A stretch of 64,000 bases of DNA from CAVPMN01 sp963706425. Its GTDB lineage: Bacteria; Actinomycetota; Acidimicrobiia; Acidimicrobiales; Acidimicrobilacustridaceae. Position numbers and translations under genes: made by a program. The stretch covers positions 620,001-684,000 of the forward strand of contig CAVPMN010000020.1 of the NCBI GenBank assembly GCA_963706425.1, in the 5' to 3' direction. Under the pieces are notes generated by a model. It did not search any database and had not been told where the DNA came from. It saw nothing but the letters and a program-made list of their open reading frames with translations. Positions 18,966 to 28,926 of the stretch are shown here, piece by piece. Position 1 is the first letter of the stretch. Each line of letters begins with the position of its first letter.

Positions 18966-21194
18966 TCAGTCGTCGTCGAGGATCGTGAGCGTACCCATGG
19001 CCCGTCCGATCGTGGGGCCGCCGGTGGGGTTCGAGAGCGTCGCCGTGACGGTCTCGTCGTCCTCGACCACGGTGTCTGGGAAGACACCGATGGTGACCGG
19101 TTTCTTCCACTGACCCGGAGCGAAGGTGATGGTCTTGGTGACCGGGAAGACCGACCGGATGCTGCCGAAGGAGAAATCGGTGGCTGGGGTGGCGGTGCCG
19201 GGCGACACCGTGACGGTCACCGTGACCGGCGCGGTGGCCGGCTCCGACAGCGTGACCCACAGCTTCGCGCTGTTCGCCTTGGTGGCCCTCACACCGGCAT
19301 CGCCCTCCACGATCGACACGTCGCCGATCGCCACCTGCACCACCCCGCTGGTCGGGTCGTCATCGAGGATCGTGCCCACCCCGATCGCTCGACCCAGGTC
19401 GACCCCCACCGGGTTCGACAACACCACGCGGAACGTCTCGTCGCCCTCGGCGAGGGTGTCCGGATAGACCAGCGCGTTCACGTACTTCACCGTCGGGGTG
19501 AGCCCCGTGGTCGCCGACGGCCGGAAGGTCAACGTGCCGGTACGGGACCGCACATCACCATCACCTGCGGGCTGACAGGTGGTCGTCGACACGCACAGCG
19601 TCGCCCCGTTCGCCGATCCGTCGGCCTCGATGGCGTAGTCCACCGTCACCGTCGACGTGGCCGGCGCCGGCAACACCACCGGGAACGTGACCAGCCGGGG
19701 CTTGCCCGTGTCACCCTCGGCCACCGAGGCCGACCCCACGGCCACACCGTCGGTGAGCGGCGTGGTGGCGGTGACGGTGTAGGTGCCGATCGACCCGTAG
19801 TCGGAGTACTCGCCTGCGAGGCCAGTGCCATCGACCACCAGTGTGTAGTCACCCGGTGCGAGCGTGGCGTTGATCGTGGCATCGAGGCCGCTGGTCGTAT
19901 CATTATCGACCCGGGCCGCGACCGGATCGCTCGATCCGACCGGCGTCATCGTGCTGTCGTACAACGTCGCCGCGATGTCGAGGCTGGTGCGCGTCGCCGG
20001 CGCCACGCTGATCGTGGTCGGCCCGGCACCGGACGGCACCGTGAATGCGAACGAGTCCTCATCGCCCGGCGACGAGATCACCCCCGATGCGACGAAGGTG
20101 GGCGCAGGCTCGGTGACCGGCGATGGCTCATCCGTTCGGGGCACGATGCCCAAGCCGGCCATCACGGCGTACTGGTCCTGGGGGCCGGTCTCGGTGAACT
20201 GCTGCAGCGAAGCACCGCTATCGCCGCTGAGGAACGAGCCTCTCATCCACGGAGCCCAGAGCCCCTCGCTGATCTCCCCGAGGGTCGTATGGGACAGCCC
20301 CACGTTGTGACCGAGCTCGTGCACCGCCGTGATCCCGATGTTGCGCGATGTCGGGAAGAAGAAGTTGGGGACCCGCACGACCCCGAGTGGGTCGAGCGAC
20401 GGGCTCGACGATGCATACGCACCCACGTACGCAAGCCCGACACAGGGCGTCGCACAGCTCGTCGCCAGTGCACCGTCGCCGTCACCGACGATCATGCGCG
20501 CGCCGTACTGAGTGTCGGCGCCACCGCTGCGGTAGAGCGCAGCGGTGCCGGGGTCTTGCGAGGTGACGTCTACGTCGAAGGCCGAGTACGCCTCGGCCAC
20601 TCGCGCCCAGATGTCGCGGATCGCGGCCAGTTCGGCGGTGGTGAAGCATGCCGGATCGGCGGTACCGACCGCACAAGGTCGATTGCCGTCCAGGTCGAAC
20701 GCGGTGTAGGTCTCGCCCGTGGTCGCGTTCGCGAACCCGTCGAAGTCCAAGTACATGACCTTGTTCGAGCCGGGCAGGGAATGGAGCGTGAAGGTCTCGG
20801 CATCCGTGTAGGCAGCCCCGGTCCCAGCCGAGCCCTGCGCAGAATCCTCCAGAGCGAGGTCCACCGGCGCTTCTTCCGATTCGACGTAGACGAGCCAACC
20901 GTCGGGATCCACGTGAAGGCTGTCGTCGTGCGCCAGTTCGGTGCGCAGCTCGTCTGGCGACCACCCCGCCTGCTCGGCCACCGCCTCGACGTGGCCACCG
21001 ACCTCGAGCCGCTCGAGCGCGTCTTCCCCGTTGCGGAGGCGGTCCAGCACCTCGCCCACGATGGGAAGCGCAGAGTCGGGCGGCCCTTCGTTCCCGGCCT
21101 CTTCGGCGGCACCGACCACACCGCCGTCGAGCGCGACGGGAATCAGCGCCAGGGCGACGAGCCCCGCGAGTAGTTGGTTACGCAAGCTGCCCAT
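18966..21194 (-). CDS. Secreted metzincin-type metalloprotease with PPC and two Calx-beta domains
   Basis: 742 residues from ATG 21194, with a signal peptide (LLAGLVALALIPVALDGGVV). The catalytic domain contains HELGHNVGLSH near residue 291, the HExxHxxGxxH zinc motif of metzincins, with a Met downstream (YAVMAGLG). A pre-peptidase C-terminal (PPC) domain follows (DEDSFAFTVPSGAGPTTISV … LAPGDYTLVVDGTG). Then come two Calx-beta modules (SVAEGDTGKPRLVTFPVVL; SIVEGDAGVRATKANSAKLW) each ending in a DDD calcium cluster. It should be an extracellular, calcium-stabilised protease. The C-terminal Calx-beta module is similar to that at the end of the 37649 gene, and both genes abut a tRNA-Val-derived repeat. 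Confidence 0.85.
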   Translation of the reverse strand: MGSLRNQLLAGLVALALIPVALDGGVVGAAEEAGNEGPPDSALPIVGEVLDRLRNGEDALERLEVGGHVEAVAEQAGWSPDELRTELAHDDSLHVDPDGWLVYVESEEAPVDLALEDSAQGSAGTGAAYTDAETFTLHSLPGSNKVMYLDFDGFANATTGETYTAFDLDGNRPCAVGTADPACFTTAELAAIRDIWARVAEAYSAFDVDVTSQDPGTAALYRSGGADTQYGARMIVGDGDGALATSCATPCVGLAYVGAYASSSPSLDPLGVVRVPNFFFPTSRNIGITAVHELGHNVGLSHTTLGEISEGLWAPWMRGSFLSGDSGASLQQFTETGPQDQYAVMAGLGIVPRTDEPSPVTEPAPTFVASGVISSPGDEDSFAFTVPSGAGPTTISVAPATRTSLDIAATLYDSTMTPVGSSDPVAARVDNDTTSGLDATINATLAPGDYTLVVDGTGLAGEYSDYGSIGTYTVTATTPLTDGVAVGSASVAEGDTGKPRLVTFPVVLPAPATSTVTVDYAIEADGSANGATLCVSTTTCQPAGDGDVRSRTGTLTFRPSATTGLTPTVKYVNALVYPDTLAEGDETFRVVLSNPVGVDLGRAIGVGTILDDDPTSGVVQVAIGDVSIVEGDAGVRATKANSAKLWVTLSEPATAPVTVTVTVSPGTATPATDFSFGSIRSVFPVTKTITFAPGQWKKPVTIGVFPDTVVEDDETVTATLSNPTGGPTIGRAMGTLTILDDD

Positions 21195-21408
21195 GTGCCG
21201 CACCGCCGTCTCCTTCGTTGATCGCTGCACGAACACAGCGAGCCGCCGCACTTTCCGACATGGGCCGCGTCATGTGCGCGTCACCTGTCAGCGACGGCGA
21301 GGGTATCGCACCGCCGGACTGCGGGCCGGCACCACCAGACACCTCGACCGCCGGCCATCGAGCGCGCAACGACGGTCTGGATTCCGCCCAATCTGTAACC
21401 TGCGGTCC

Positions 21409-22588
21409 GTGTCCTCTGGTCCTCCGCTACCGGATCACCCCGAACTGCGTGCCGTTGCCGAGGCGCTCGAGTTGGCCGGGGTGTCTGGTGAGATTCTCGA
21501 TGCGCAGTGGTGCCTAGTCTTCATCTCGAGCGAAGAGGCACGGATCATCGGTGTCGAGCCGTCCGAGGTCGGTCGCTTCTATGGCAAAGGATTGCCGCGC
21601 CGCCAACTCGAGGACGCGCGAGTACTACGCGACCACCGATGAGAGCAGTCGCGACTGGTGGAAGCTCAACGTGCCGATCATGCGGGCATACCTCGACCCG
21701 GACGACCCAGCGTTCGACGCAGTGTTCGGTCCGCTGACCAAAGCAGCGGCCCGTGTGCAACCCGGCCCGGCCCCGCGAGCGTGGGGTTCGATCAACTCGT
21801 TCCCGGACCTGGAGGGTCTACGCACCTCCTGGTTGGGTGACACCGCATTCTTCGACATGCGGATCAACGACGACACCGGGGCGTTCATCGGCGTGTTGCG
21901 ACTGGCGAAGGCCGATGCGCCCGACAGCCTCCTGGCTCGCATGGCGCGCGGCGACCGTTCGATGCATGAACGGATGGACGCGGTGCGCACTCCCGCCCGC
22001 CGACCGGCGAGCATCCTGTTCGCTGATCTCGAAGCGTCGGGCGATCTGTCGCGGCGGTTGTCGTCGAGCGGGTACTTCGAGCTGATCCGCCGACTCACGG
22101 ATCTCATTGATTCGCAGGTCATCAAGCAAGGCGGCATGGTGGGCAAGCACGCCGGTGACGGTGCGTCGGCACTCTTTCTGGTCGAGCAACTCGGCCACTC
22201 GGAATCCGAAGCCGCTGGCGCCGCGTTGCGGGCGGCGCGGGCGATTCGCGACGGAGCAGCACAGCTCGGTTCGGGCGACGTCGACGTCCGCGTCAACGTA
22301 GGCGTTCATTGGGGCGGAACGTTGATGATCGGTCAGGTCGCGACTGGCGGCCGCCTCGAGGTCACTGCGCTCGGCGACGAGATGAACGAGGCGGCGCGCA
22401 TCGAGAGCGTGGCCATAGGCGGTGTCGCGCTCGCATCGAAGCTTCTCCTGGAACGGCTCGATCCCGCGGACGCTGCCGATCTGGGACTCGACCTCGATGA
22501 CATGCAATACACGACGGTCGCCGATCTCGGCGGTGCGAGCGACAAGGTGGTTCGCGACGCCGGATCCATCTCCGTGACCGTCGTTTGA
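21409..22588 (+). CDS. Class III nucleotide cyclase with N-terminal sensory domain, one frame change
   Basis: About 393 residues from the GTG at 21409 (SSGPPLPDHPELRAVAEALE). The first 200 residues form an unrecognised, possibly PAS-like sensory domain. The frame changes near 21615 (LPRRQLEDA to REYYATTDESSRDWW). The C-terminal half is a cyclase: SILFADLEASGDLSRRL and MVGKHAGDGASALFLVEQLG with the two metal Asp, VNVGVHWGGTLMIG, and ALGDEMNEAARIE. No transmembrane segment is seen, so it is cytosolic. Divergent from the metalloprotease, with a 214-base gap. Confidence 0.78.
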
Positions 22589-22695
22589 GCGCCGTCGCCC
22601 AGACCTGGATCGGGACGAAGACGTCGGCCGGAAGACCAGAGCCGAGCGACAGCGCTTTCGACGGATCGCTGAGCCTCCAACTCCCGGCTCGGTGA

Positions 22696-23118
22696 TCAGA
22701 TGTCGGGAAGTTCCTTGGGGTAGGTGACCTGGACCTCGGTGACGGTCTTCGGGAAATCCGAGGAGTTGTTCGTGATGAACCGGTCGGCGCCAGCGACGAC
22801 GGCCGTAGCCAGGTGCACGGCATCAGCTGCCTGCAGGCCGTACGCCGACCCGAGTGCTGTGGCGAGCTCGGCGAGCGCCTCGTCGACCGGTCGGAGTTCA
22901 AGACGCCCGATGAGGATCGCCAGGGCTTCGAGCTCGTCGTCGGCGCCGTCGCGCATGGGCTTGGTCAGCAACTCAGGGATCAACAGCACCGAGCCGGTCC
23001 CGGCGATCGCCCCGGTCATCGTGGTCGGCTCGGTAGGGAACAAAGCGCGGACACGCCGACCCAGCGGATGGTCGGGTACGGCTGCGTAGATCAGGACGTC
23101 AGCATCGAACGCGTCCAT
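22696..23118 (-). CDS. vapC: VapC-family PIN-domain toxin (second module)
   Basis: 140-residue PIN-domain protein. Acidic residues: Asp in AFDADVLIYAAV (residue 6), Glu in LLIPELLTKP (around 49), Asp in AADAVHLATAV (around 99) and FITNNSSDFP near the C-terminus. Expected to be an RNase toxin held by the antitoxin 11 bases upstream. It starts at ATG 23118. The adjacent interval 22589-22695 has no recognised gene. Confidence 0.88.
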   Translation of the reverse strand: MDAFDADVLIYAAVPDHPLGRRVRALFPTEPTTMTGAIAGTGSVLLIPELLTKPMRDGADDELEALAILIGRLELRPVDEALAELATALGSAYGLQAADAVHLATAVVAGADRFITNNSSDFPKTVTEVQVTYPKELPDI

Positions 23119-23129
23119 CGGCCGACCGA

Positions 23130-23420
23130 TCAGCGGGCTGATCGACTCGCTGCCACGTCCGCTGTCAGCTGCTCGGCCCGCTCGATGCCGACCGCCGGGG
23201 CATCGGCGAGCCGTGTGTTCCGGCCACGCTCGAGGAGGTCACGCAGCCGCTCGGCCTCAGCCAAGGACCGGTCAGCGCGACGAACCCGAAGTGCGTCGGG
23301 ACGGACGAGGACCGCGACGTCTTGCCCATGCCGCGTGATCGTGACCTCCTCGCCGGCCAGCACCCGGTCGAGGATCGCTGGCAGAGCGGCTCGGGCCTCG
23401 CTGACAGACATCGTTGACAT
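23130..23420 (-). CDS. vapB: Phd/YefM-family antitoxin (second module)
   Basis: 96 residues from ATG 23420 (MSTMSVSEARAALPAILDRV). The Phd fold is seen in the N-terminal half, including LAGEEVTITRHGQDVAVLVR; the C-terminal half is a charged helix for binding the PIN toxin. A TTG two codons upstream is possible, but ATG 23420 is exactly six bases after a -10 hexamer, as in the first module. It is the first gene of the two-gene operon and the presumed autorepressor. Confidence 0.88.
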   Translation of the reverse strand: MSTMSVSEARAALPAILDRVLAGEEVTITRHGQDVAVLVRPDALRVRRADRSLAEAERLRDLLERGRNTRLADAPAVGIERAEQLTADVAASRSAR

Positions 23421-23426
23421 GGCCAA

Positions 23427-23458
23427 AGTGTACGGGACCGTACATCTACGTACAAGCT
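23427..23458 (-). promoter_or_regulatory. Leaderless promoter and operator of the second VapBC module
   Basis: On the minus strand: -35-like TTGTAC, 17 bases, -10 TACACT, six bases, then ATG 23420. The perfect inverted repeat TGTACGG/CCGTACA (23429-23435 and 23438-23444) overlaps the -10, and a further half-site CGTACA follows at 23449-23454. Likely autoregulatory operator. Confidence 0.65.
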
Positions 23459-23593
23459 TGGAACCCGAGGGCCGAGGCCGTCCCCGACCGCCGCTTCGGC
23501 GCTATGGACGAACATGGCCCGCTGTTCCTCGATCGAGCTCAGGCCGCCCCTCGCTGCCTGCAGCGCTTCGACGTTCGCGAGACCGAACTTGCG

Positions 23594-26500
23594 CTACAAC
23601 GTGGCGATAACGGCCCGGGCTTCGAGGGAAGCGGCGTCGTCGAACAGCAACAGGAGACCTGTCTGGGTAGACGGCGCGGCGGACCCGGTCGACTGCATCA
23701 GTAGGGACCTCGCGCTGTTCTGCGCCACGAAGAGATCGGTGACCGGGAAGGCGCCGTCCAACAGCGTGAACTTCGGTGCATCAACGGTGTAGGTCATGGG
23801 TCCGATGGTGTCGGTGGTCAAGCCACTGAAGTAGTTGTCGTAGGCCCTCACCGAGAAGTCGAACGACTGGTTCGGCGCCAAGCCCAACACGCTCAGAGGA
23901 GCGGAGAGGACGATGTTGGCGCTGTCGTAGTCGGCCACCGAGTAGTAGTAGATGCCACCGCCGCAGCCCAGGCACCCCGAATCGACCCTCACGACCGACT
24001 GACCGTTTGAATCGGCGTGGGACACGAAGTAGTCCGGCCAGCCGTCTCGATCGCTATCGATCTCCACGGAGTATCCAGCCGGGTACAGGGGTGTGGGGCG
24101 TCGGCCGTTCCCGTTGATGGCGAACTGGATCAGGTCGTCGGAAGCGCTGGTGCGCACACCCACGTTGAGCAGGTCGACCTGTGCCACATTCGAGCCCGGA
24201 GCACCCGGGGTGCCCGCCAGCGGTTTCGGCAATTTGGGGCTCGTGCCGGTGAGCGCGAATGCCGACACGCCACCGTCGGCGACGAGCGACGGGTTGCGGA
24301 GGATGAGCGGCGCCGGGTTGGCCTTTTGCAGGTTGATGTTCGTGGGGGCCGTCACCCTCGCCGAGCGGTGAGGCAGGACGTGCCAGCCCAGGTGCTGGGT
24401 CTCACCGGCGCTCGACGTGGCGAGGAGGTACCCGTCGACCTCTGGTCCGTTCAGCACGGTGCCGTCGTTCCCGGTTACGCCGGCTTGCCCGGTGAGCGGC
24501 CACGCCGGAAGGGCGCCCGGCTTCACCACGAACTTCAGCTTGACTGTCACCGAAGAGTTCGCCGGGACGGTGACCGGACCCGCGCCGAGCACGTCGATCG
24601 CACCCGCTTCTGCGGGGTCGCGGAAGGTCGGCGTGAGGGTGATCGTTTGGGCAACGGTGGTCATGTTCGCCAGCTTGACCGGCTTCGTGACGGTCTTGTC
24701 GGCCGACAGGTGCAGCGACCTCAAGGCGATGTTGCCGTTGCCAGGCTCTGAGCTGGTCAGCCGGAACGTGCCCTGCGCCGACGCGACGGCCCGGACCTCC
24801 CCGGCGCCGATCCGACTGATGGGCGTCGGGTAGATGCCGTCGACGCCGGGTGTGCCGGTGTTCGTCTCCGCGCCGTTGAGTAGGCGGGTCTTGATGGCCG
24901 AAGGGCGCTCCTTGGGGAACATCTGCATGAGCACCGCGGCGACGCCCGACACGGCGGGCGCTGCACCTGAGGTGCCCCCGAAGTTGGTCTGCCCGTTGCC
25001 GGTGCCCGCCTCGGCTGACAGCCACGCGCCGGGTGCGCCGATATCGGGCTTGACCCGGATGCCGTCGATGGAGGGGCCGCGGCTCGACGAGGCCACCATC
25101 GTGGCCGCCAACGACTGGGCCTGCGCCGGGTCGACCTGCACGGTCACCGGGCCCGCGCCCAACGCCGAGACGAGGGCGGTGCCGTCCGCCGAGCTGACGG
25201 CCAGCACCGGGATGGTGATCGTGCCACCTCCGCCATACGAGAACGAGGGGGGTGCACCGGAGACGTTGTTTCTGAGGATGAAGCCGGTGGCGCCGGCCGC
25301 CTGGGCGTTGGCCGCCTTGATGGAGATTGCACATGTGCCTCGGTCGACGAGCGCGACCGTGCCGGCAGTCGCCGGCCCGAAGTCTGCGGCGGAGCAGCCC
25401 AACAAGCTGCCCGTGGGTCGGCTCAGGTTGCCGAGCAGGCCGGGGGACGCTGGAACCGGCCCACCCCAGGGCTGGAGCGCGGTCACCGTGATCTGGTTGC
25501 CCACGAGGCCGGGCACGTTGGCCGGCGACGTGACGGAGATGACCCATGACTTGTCGTCGGGCAGCGCAGTCTGGGCGACAGAAATCACGCGGGTCGTGGC
25601 TGAGGGCGAGCCCACCTTGAACGGACGGTCGGCGCCGTTGCCCGCAGAGGCCACCACCACCACGCCGACCCGCACTGCGTTGTTGACCGCGAATGACAAA
25701 TCATCCTCGTCACCCGCGTAGTCACTGCCCAGCGAAAGGTTCATGAGGTCAACGGCATCATTGATGTTGCCGTCGCCGTTGGGATCGAGCGCCCAATCCA
25801 CCCCTTGGAGGAGAGCCAGGCCGCTGCAAGAGCTACTCACCGCCGAGCACACCTTCACTGCGTAGAGCGACACACCCGGGGCCAGGCCCTGATGTGTCGG
25901 CCCGTTGCCGCCGATGATGTCGGCCACATGCGTGCCGTGACCCTCGAAATCGATCGGGTTCGGGTCGGGTTGCTCGCCCGCATTTGGCCAGACCTCACCG
26001 ACGAAGTCGTAACCGCCCTTGACCTTCGGGGCATTCGGACCGAAGTAGGCATCACACGGGGCCGTCACGGCGACACTGTTCGCGCCGTAGCACTGCGAGT
26101 AGAAGTCCGCGGTGCCCGGCCCACCGAGATCGGCGTGGGTGTAGTCGATGCCGCTGTCGAGAACCGCCACGCGGACACCCGTGCCGTCGTAGCCACTGGC
26201 GCGGAGCGGGTCGACCTGCAGGTAGGTCGCAGCCTGTTCCAAGCTTCCCGACGCGGTCGGGTCGGCGTGAGTCTCGTAGGACCTGAGGGGCCGCACGGAC
26301 ACGACACCGGGGATGGCGGCGAGATCGTCGATGTTGGCCGCGTCGACCTCGAGCACCAACGCGTTGAGCGCCGTGTCGACCCGCCCCAGCTCGCTCGCTC
26401 CGAGAGCGCAGCAGCGCTGGCAACGGCGTCCTGGTCACTGTTCACCGCAGCCACAATCGACCGCTGCGATTCCGTGCTGGGCAGCGTCCCGTCGGTGACA

Positions 26501-26736
26501 GCACCAAACGGAACGGAAGCCGACAGACTCGGACGGACCAACTCGACGACCACCTCCTGTCGACCGGTCGCACTACTCAGGCTCGGCTCCACCGCCGCTC
26601 CCGGCTCGTCCGGCAAAGGAAGCTCGACCACCGGCGTCGGCGGCCCGGCAGCCGAGGCCGAACCGCCCCCGATCGCCCAAACCGGAAGCAGTGCGAGACC
26701 GCCCACGATGGCCCATCCCCGCTTGCGAACCATCAT
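23594..26736 (-). CDS. Secreted S8 subtilisin-like serine protease, one frame change
   Basis: About 1,045 residues if joined, from the ATG pair at 26736, which follows GAGAGGCAGG. Signal peptide: GWAIVGGLALLPVWAIGGGS. An inhibitor-I9-like propeptide follows. The frame changes near 26400 within a GAGC repeat. Catalytic triad: Asp in VAVLDSGIDYTHAD, His in FEGHGTHVADIIGG, Ser in GGTSGAAPAVSGVAA. A PA domain is inserted between His and Ser (TVALVDRGTCAISIKAANAQ). The C-terminal region is beta-rich and probably of Fn3/Ig type. Members of this class degrade extracellular proteins. Domain order and length are normal for large actinobacterial subtilases. Confidence 0.85.
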
Positions 26737-27389
26737 GCGCCTGCCTCTCGCTTTGTCCGAAGTGGGCGGCAAGCTAACACGCAACAAAGAGCAGGTTGCT
26801 GACGAGACGAGAAATAGTTTGATGTCGAGTTTCTTTCGAAACCGGTCGGCCTCGGTCGTTGCACCTGCGCGAGGTTGTCGGTTCGAGGTGGTGGCCGAAA
26901 GGTTCACAGGCACGGCCACGGCCACGGCCACGGCCATCGTCGATGACCCACCGCGTTAGACCTCGATCGACGTAGCGGCAGCCGCGTGGGCAGCGGTCAC
27001 GAGCAAGCAGAGCAAGTCAGGCGTTCACGATCACGGCATCCGCGGGTCGCCTCACTCACTCGGGCACGGTCGCTGGCGCCGGCCGGATGAGCGCGAGATC
27101 GCAGACTGCGAGGGCGGGGGCGTCACGTCGCGCCTTGTCGGTTGCCGTGTCGAGGTCGACGAGTTGGGCGTAAACGACGTCGTTCGGGTCGATGTCGAGT
27201 GCAGCTGCGTCGTCGCTGTTGCGTTCGACAACGTCGGACTGATCCACTGGCCGCATCGTCGGAGGCTGCGGGACTCGAACCTCCGGTCACTCCGAGGCGT
27301 ACGCTGCGCACGGGCCACCTGGCGGTCAGCGGCCCACGCCCGGCGATCCCGGTCAGCTCCATCCACCCACACCGAGGAGTACTGCAGCC
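26737..27389. other. Intergenic interval between the subtilase and the P450
   Basis: 653 bases. Holds four tandem copies of CACGGC (26911-26934), one doubtful small reading frame (27056-27256, separate entry) and a stretch at 27259-27280 that resembles a tRNA T-arm but does not fold as one. The ribosome site of the P450 (GAGGAG) is at its right end. Nothing else is supported. Confidence 0.5.
27056..27256 (-). CDS. Possible small acidic protein, doubtful
   Basis: 66 codons with an acidic composition (DDAAALDIDPNDVVYAQLVD) and codon use like the neighbours, in an otherwise empty interval. No family is recognised, no clear ribosome site is present, and nothing links it to the flanking subtilase or P450. 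It may be a chance frame or the end of a decayed gene. Confidence 0.25.
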   Translation of the reverse strand: MRPVDQSDVVERNSDDAAALDIDPNDVVYAQLVDLDTATDKARRDAPALAVCDLALIRPAPATVPE

Positions 27390-28739
27390 ATGAGCGATGC
27401 CGGAGGCGGGCTGGGCGATCTAGGAGAGGCCGAGGAGGGGTTGGGCGAGCTGCTCAACGCGGCCAACGAGCAGCCAGATGGCGAGCTGGCACGGCTCGGC
27501 AAGGGGGTCGGCGACGCCGCCGACCTGTCGCTGGAGGACATCAACCCCGCCAACCCCTACCTGTTCCGCGAGGACCGCTGGCAGGACCACTTCGCCCGCC
27601 TGCGCGCCGAAGACCCGGTTCACCTGAACGAGACCGAGTCCGCCGGTCGCTACTGGTCGATCACGAAGTACGACGACGTGCGGGCCACCGACGGGAACTG
27701 GGAGGCGTTCTCCTCGGCGAGGGGCATCTCACTGGGTGCCAGGCCGGGTGCCGGCACCGAGACCCTTCAAGATCTCGTCCGGATGTTCATCGCCATGGAC
27801 CCACCCGAGCACACCTTGCACCGCAAGGCCGTGCGGTCCGTGTCCGCCCCGAGCAACCTGCGCAACGTCGAGCCACTCATGCGAGAGCGCACCATCGCCG
27901 TGCTCGACGCGCTCCCCGAAGGCGAGACCTTCGATTGGGTCGACACCGTGTCGATCGAGCTCACCACCCTGATGCTCGCCACCTTGTTCGACTTCCCGCT
28001 CGAGGACCGCCGCAAGCTCACCCGCTGGTCCGACATCGCGGTCGCCATCCCCGAGCCAGGCGGCGTCATCGAATCGAACGAGCAGAGGATCCAGGAGCTG
28101 TTCGAGATGGCCGGGTACTTCGGGGAGCTCTGGGAGCAGCGCATCGGCGGCGACGGGTCCGACCTCGTCACCCTGATGGCCAACGGCGAGGACACCAAGG
28201 ACATGGACCCCCTCGTCGCGGTTGGGAACCTGATCCTGCTGATCGTCGGCGGCAACGACACCACCCGCAACACCATGACCGGCAGCGTGTACGGGCTCAA
28301 CCAGTACCCCGACCAGTACGACAAGCTCAACGCCGACCCGTCGCTGATCGCCGGACTGGTCCCGGAGATCATCCGGTGGCAGACCCCGCTGCCCTACATG
28401 CGACGGACGGCCAACCACGACTGCGAGATCCGGGGCAAGCAGATCCGCAAGGACGACCAGATCCTCATGTGGTACCTCTCCGCGAACCGCGACGAGGACA
28501 GGTTCACCGACGCAGACGCCATCGACCTCGAACGACCCAACGCAGACGAGCACCTGTCGTTCGGCTACGGCATCCACTACTGCATGGGCAGCCGACTGGC
28601 CGAGCTCCAGCTGCGCGTCCTGTGGGAGGAGATCCTCCCCCGCTTCGAGCGCATCGAGGTCCAAGCCGAACCCGGGCGCGTCTTCTCCACCTTCGTCAAG
28701 GGCTACACCAACCTCCCCGTCACCGTCACCCGCCGCTGA
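27390..28739 (+). CDS. Cytochrome P450, CYP153-like (terminal alkane/fatty acid hydroxylase type)
   Basis: 449 residues with GAGGAG upstream of ATG 27390. I-helix motif GGNDTTRN near residue 286, ExxR in EIIRW near 326, and heme-binding FGYGIHYCMG near 390 with the Cys ligand at about 397. The blocks VPEIIRWQTPLPYMRRTA, LMWYLSANRDEDRF and RLAELQLRVLWEEILPRFER are characteristic of CYP153, a soluble bacterial P450 family that hydroxylates terminal carbons of alkanes and related chains using a ferredoxin partner. No ferredoxin or reductase gene is nearby. Downstream hydrolase, esterase and alcohol dehydrogenase genes would fit further oxidation or hydrolysis of products. Confidence 0.88.
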   Translation: MSDAGGGLGDLGEAEEGLGELLNAANEQPDGELARLGKGVGDAADLSLEDINPANPYLFREDRWQDHFARLRAEDPVHLNETESAGRYWSITKYDDVRATDGNWEAFSSARGISLGARPGAGTETLQDLVRMFIAMDPPEHTLHRKAVRSVSAPSNLRNVEPLMRERTIAVLDALPEGETFDWVDTVSIELTTLMLATLFDFPLEDRRKLTRWSDIAVAIPEPGGVIESNEQRIQELFEMAGYFGELWEQRIGGDGSDLVTLMANGEDTKDMDPLVAVGNLILLIVGGNDTTRNTMTGSVYGLNQYPDQYDKLNADPSLIAGLVPEIIRWQTPLPYMRRTANHDCEIRGKQIRKDDQILMWYLSANRDEDRFTDADAIDLERPNADEHLSFGYGIHYCMGSRLAELQLRVLWEEILPRFERIEVQAEPGRVFSTFVKGYTNLPVTVTRR

Positions 28740-28926
28740 GCCGCGCCGATAGACCAAAGCCTCCGCACCCGTTGCGAGGTCCGCTGAGTGGAGGCCATCT
28801 GACCCGCCAAGTGCACCGCGTGACCCCACCTGCGGGCTGCGACACCATTCTCTCGAACGAGACGCGTAGCAGGGCCTACGGACCGAGCCGACGCGACCGA
28901 CCCACACGTCTGATAGGTGGTTCGCC

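Noticed and set aside
23427..23593. Continuation of the subtilase beyond its stop at 23594
   Set aside because: An in-frame TAG ends the protein after LEARAVIATL, a plausible end; the open frame beyond it matches nothing that I recognise.
26911..26934. CACGGC tandem repeat
   Set aside because: Only four short units in a non-coding interval; not evidence of any element.
27259..27280. Sequence resembling a tRNA T-arm (GGACTCGAACCTCC)
   Set aside because: The T-stem does not pair and no acceptor or anticodon arm can be folded around it.
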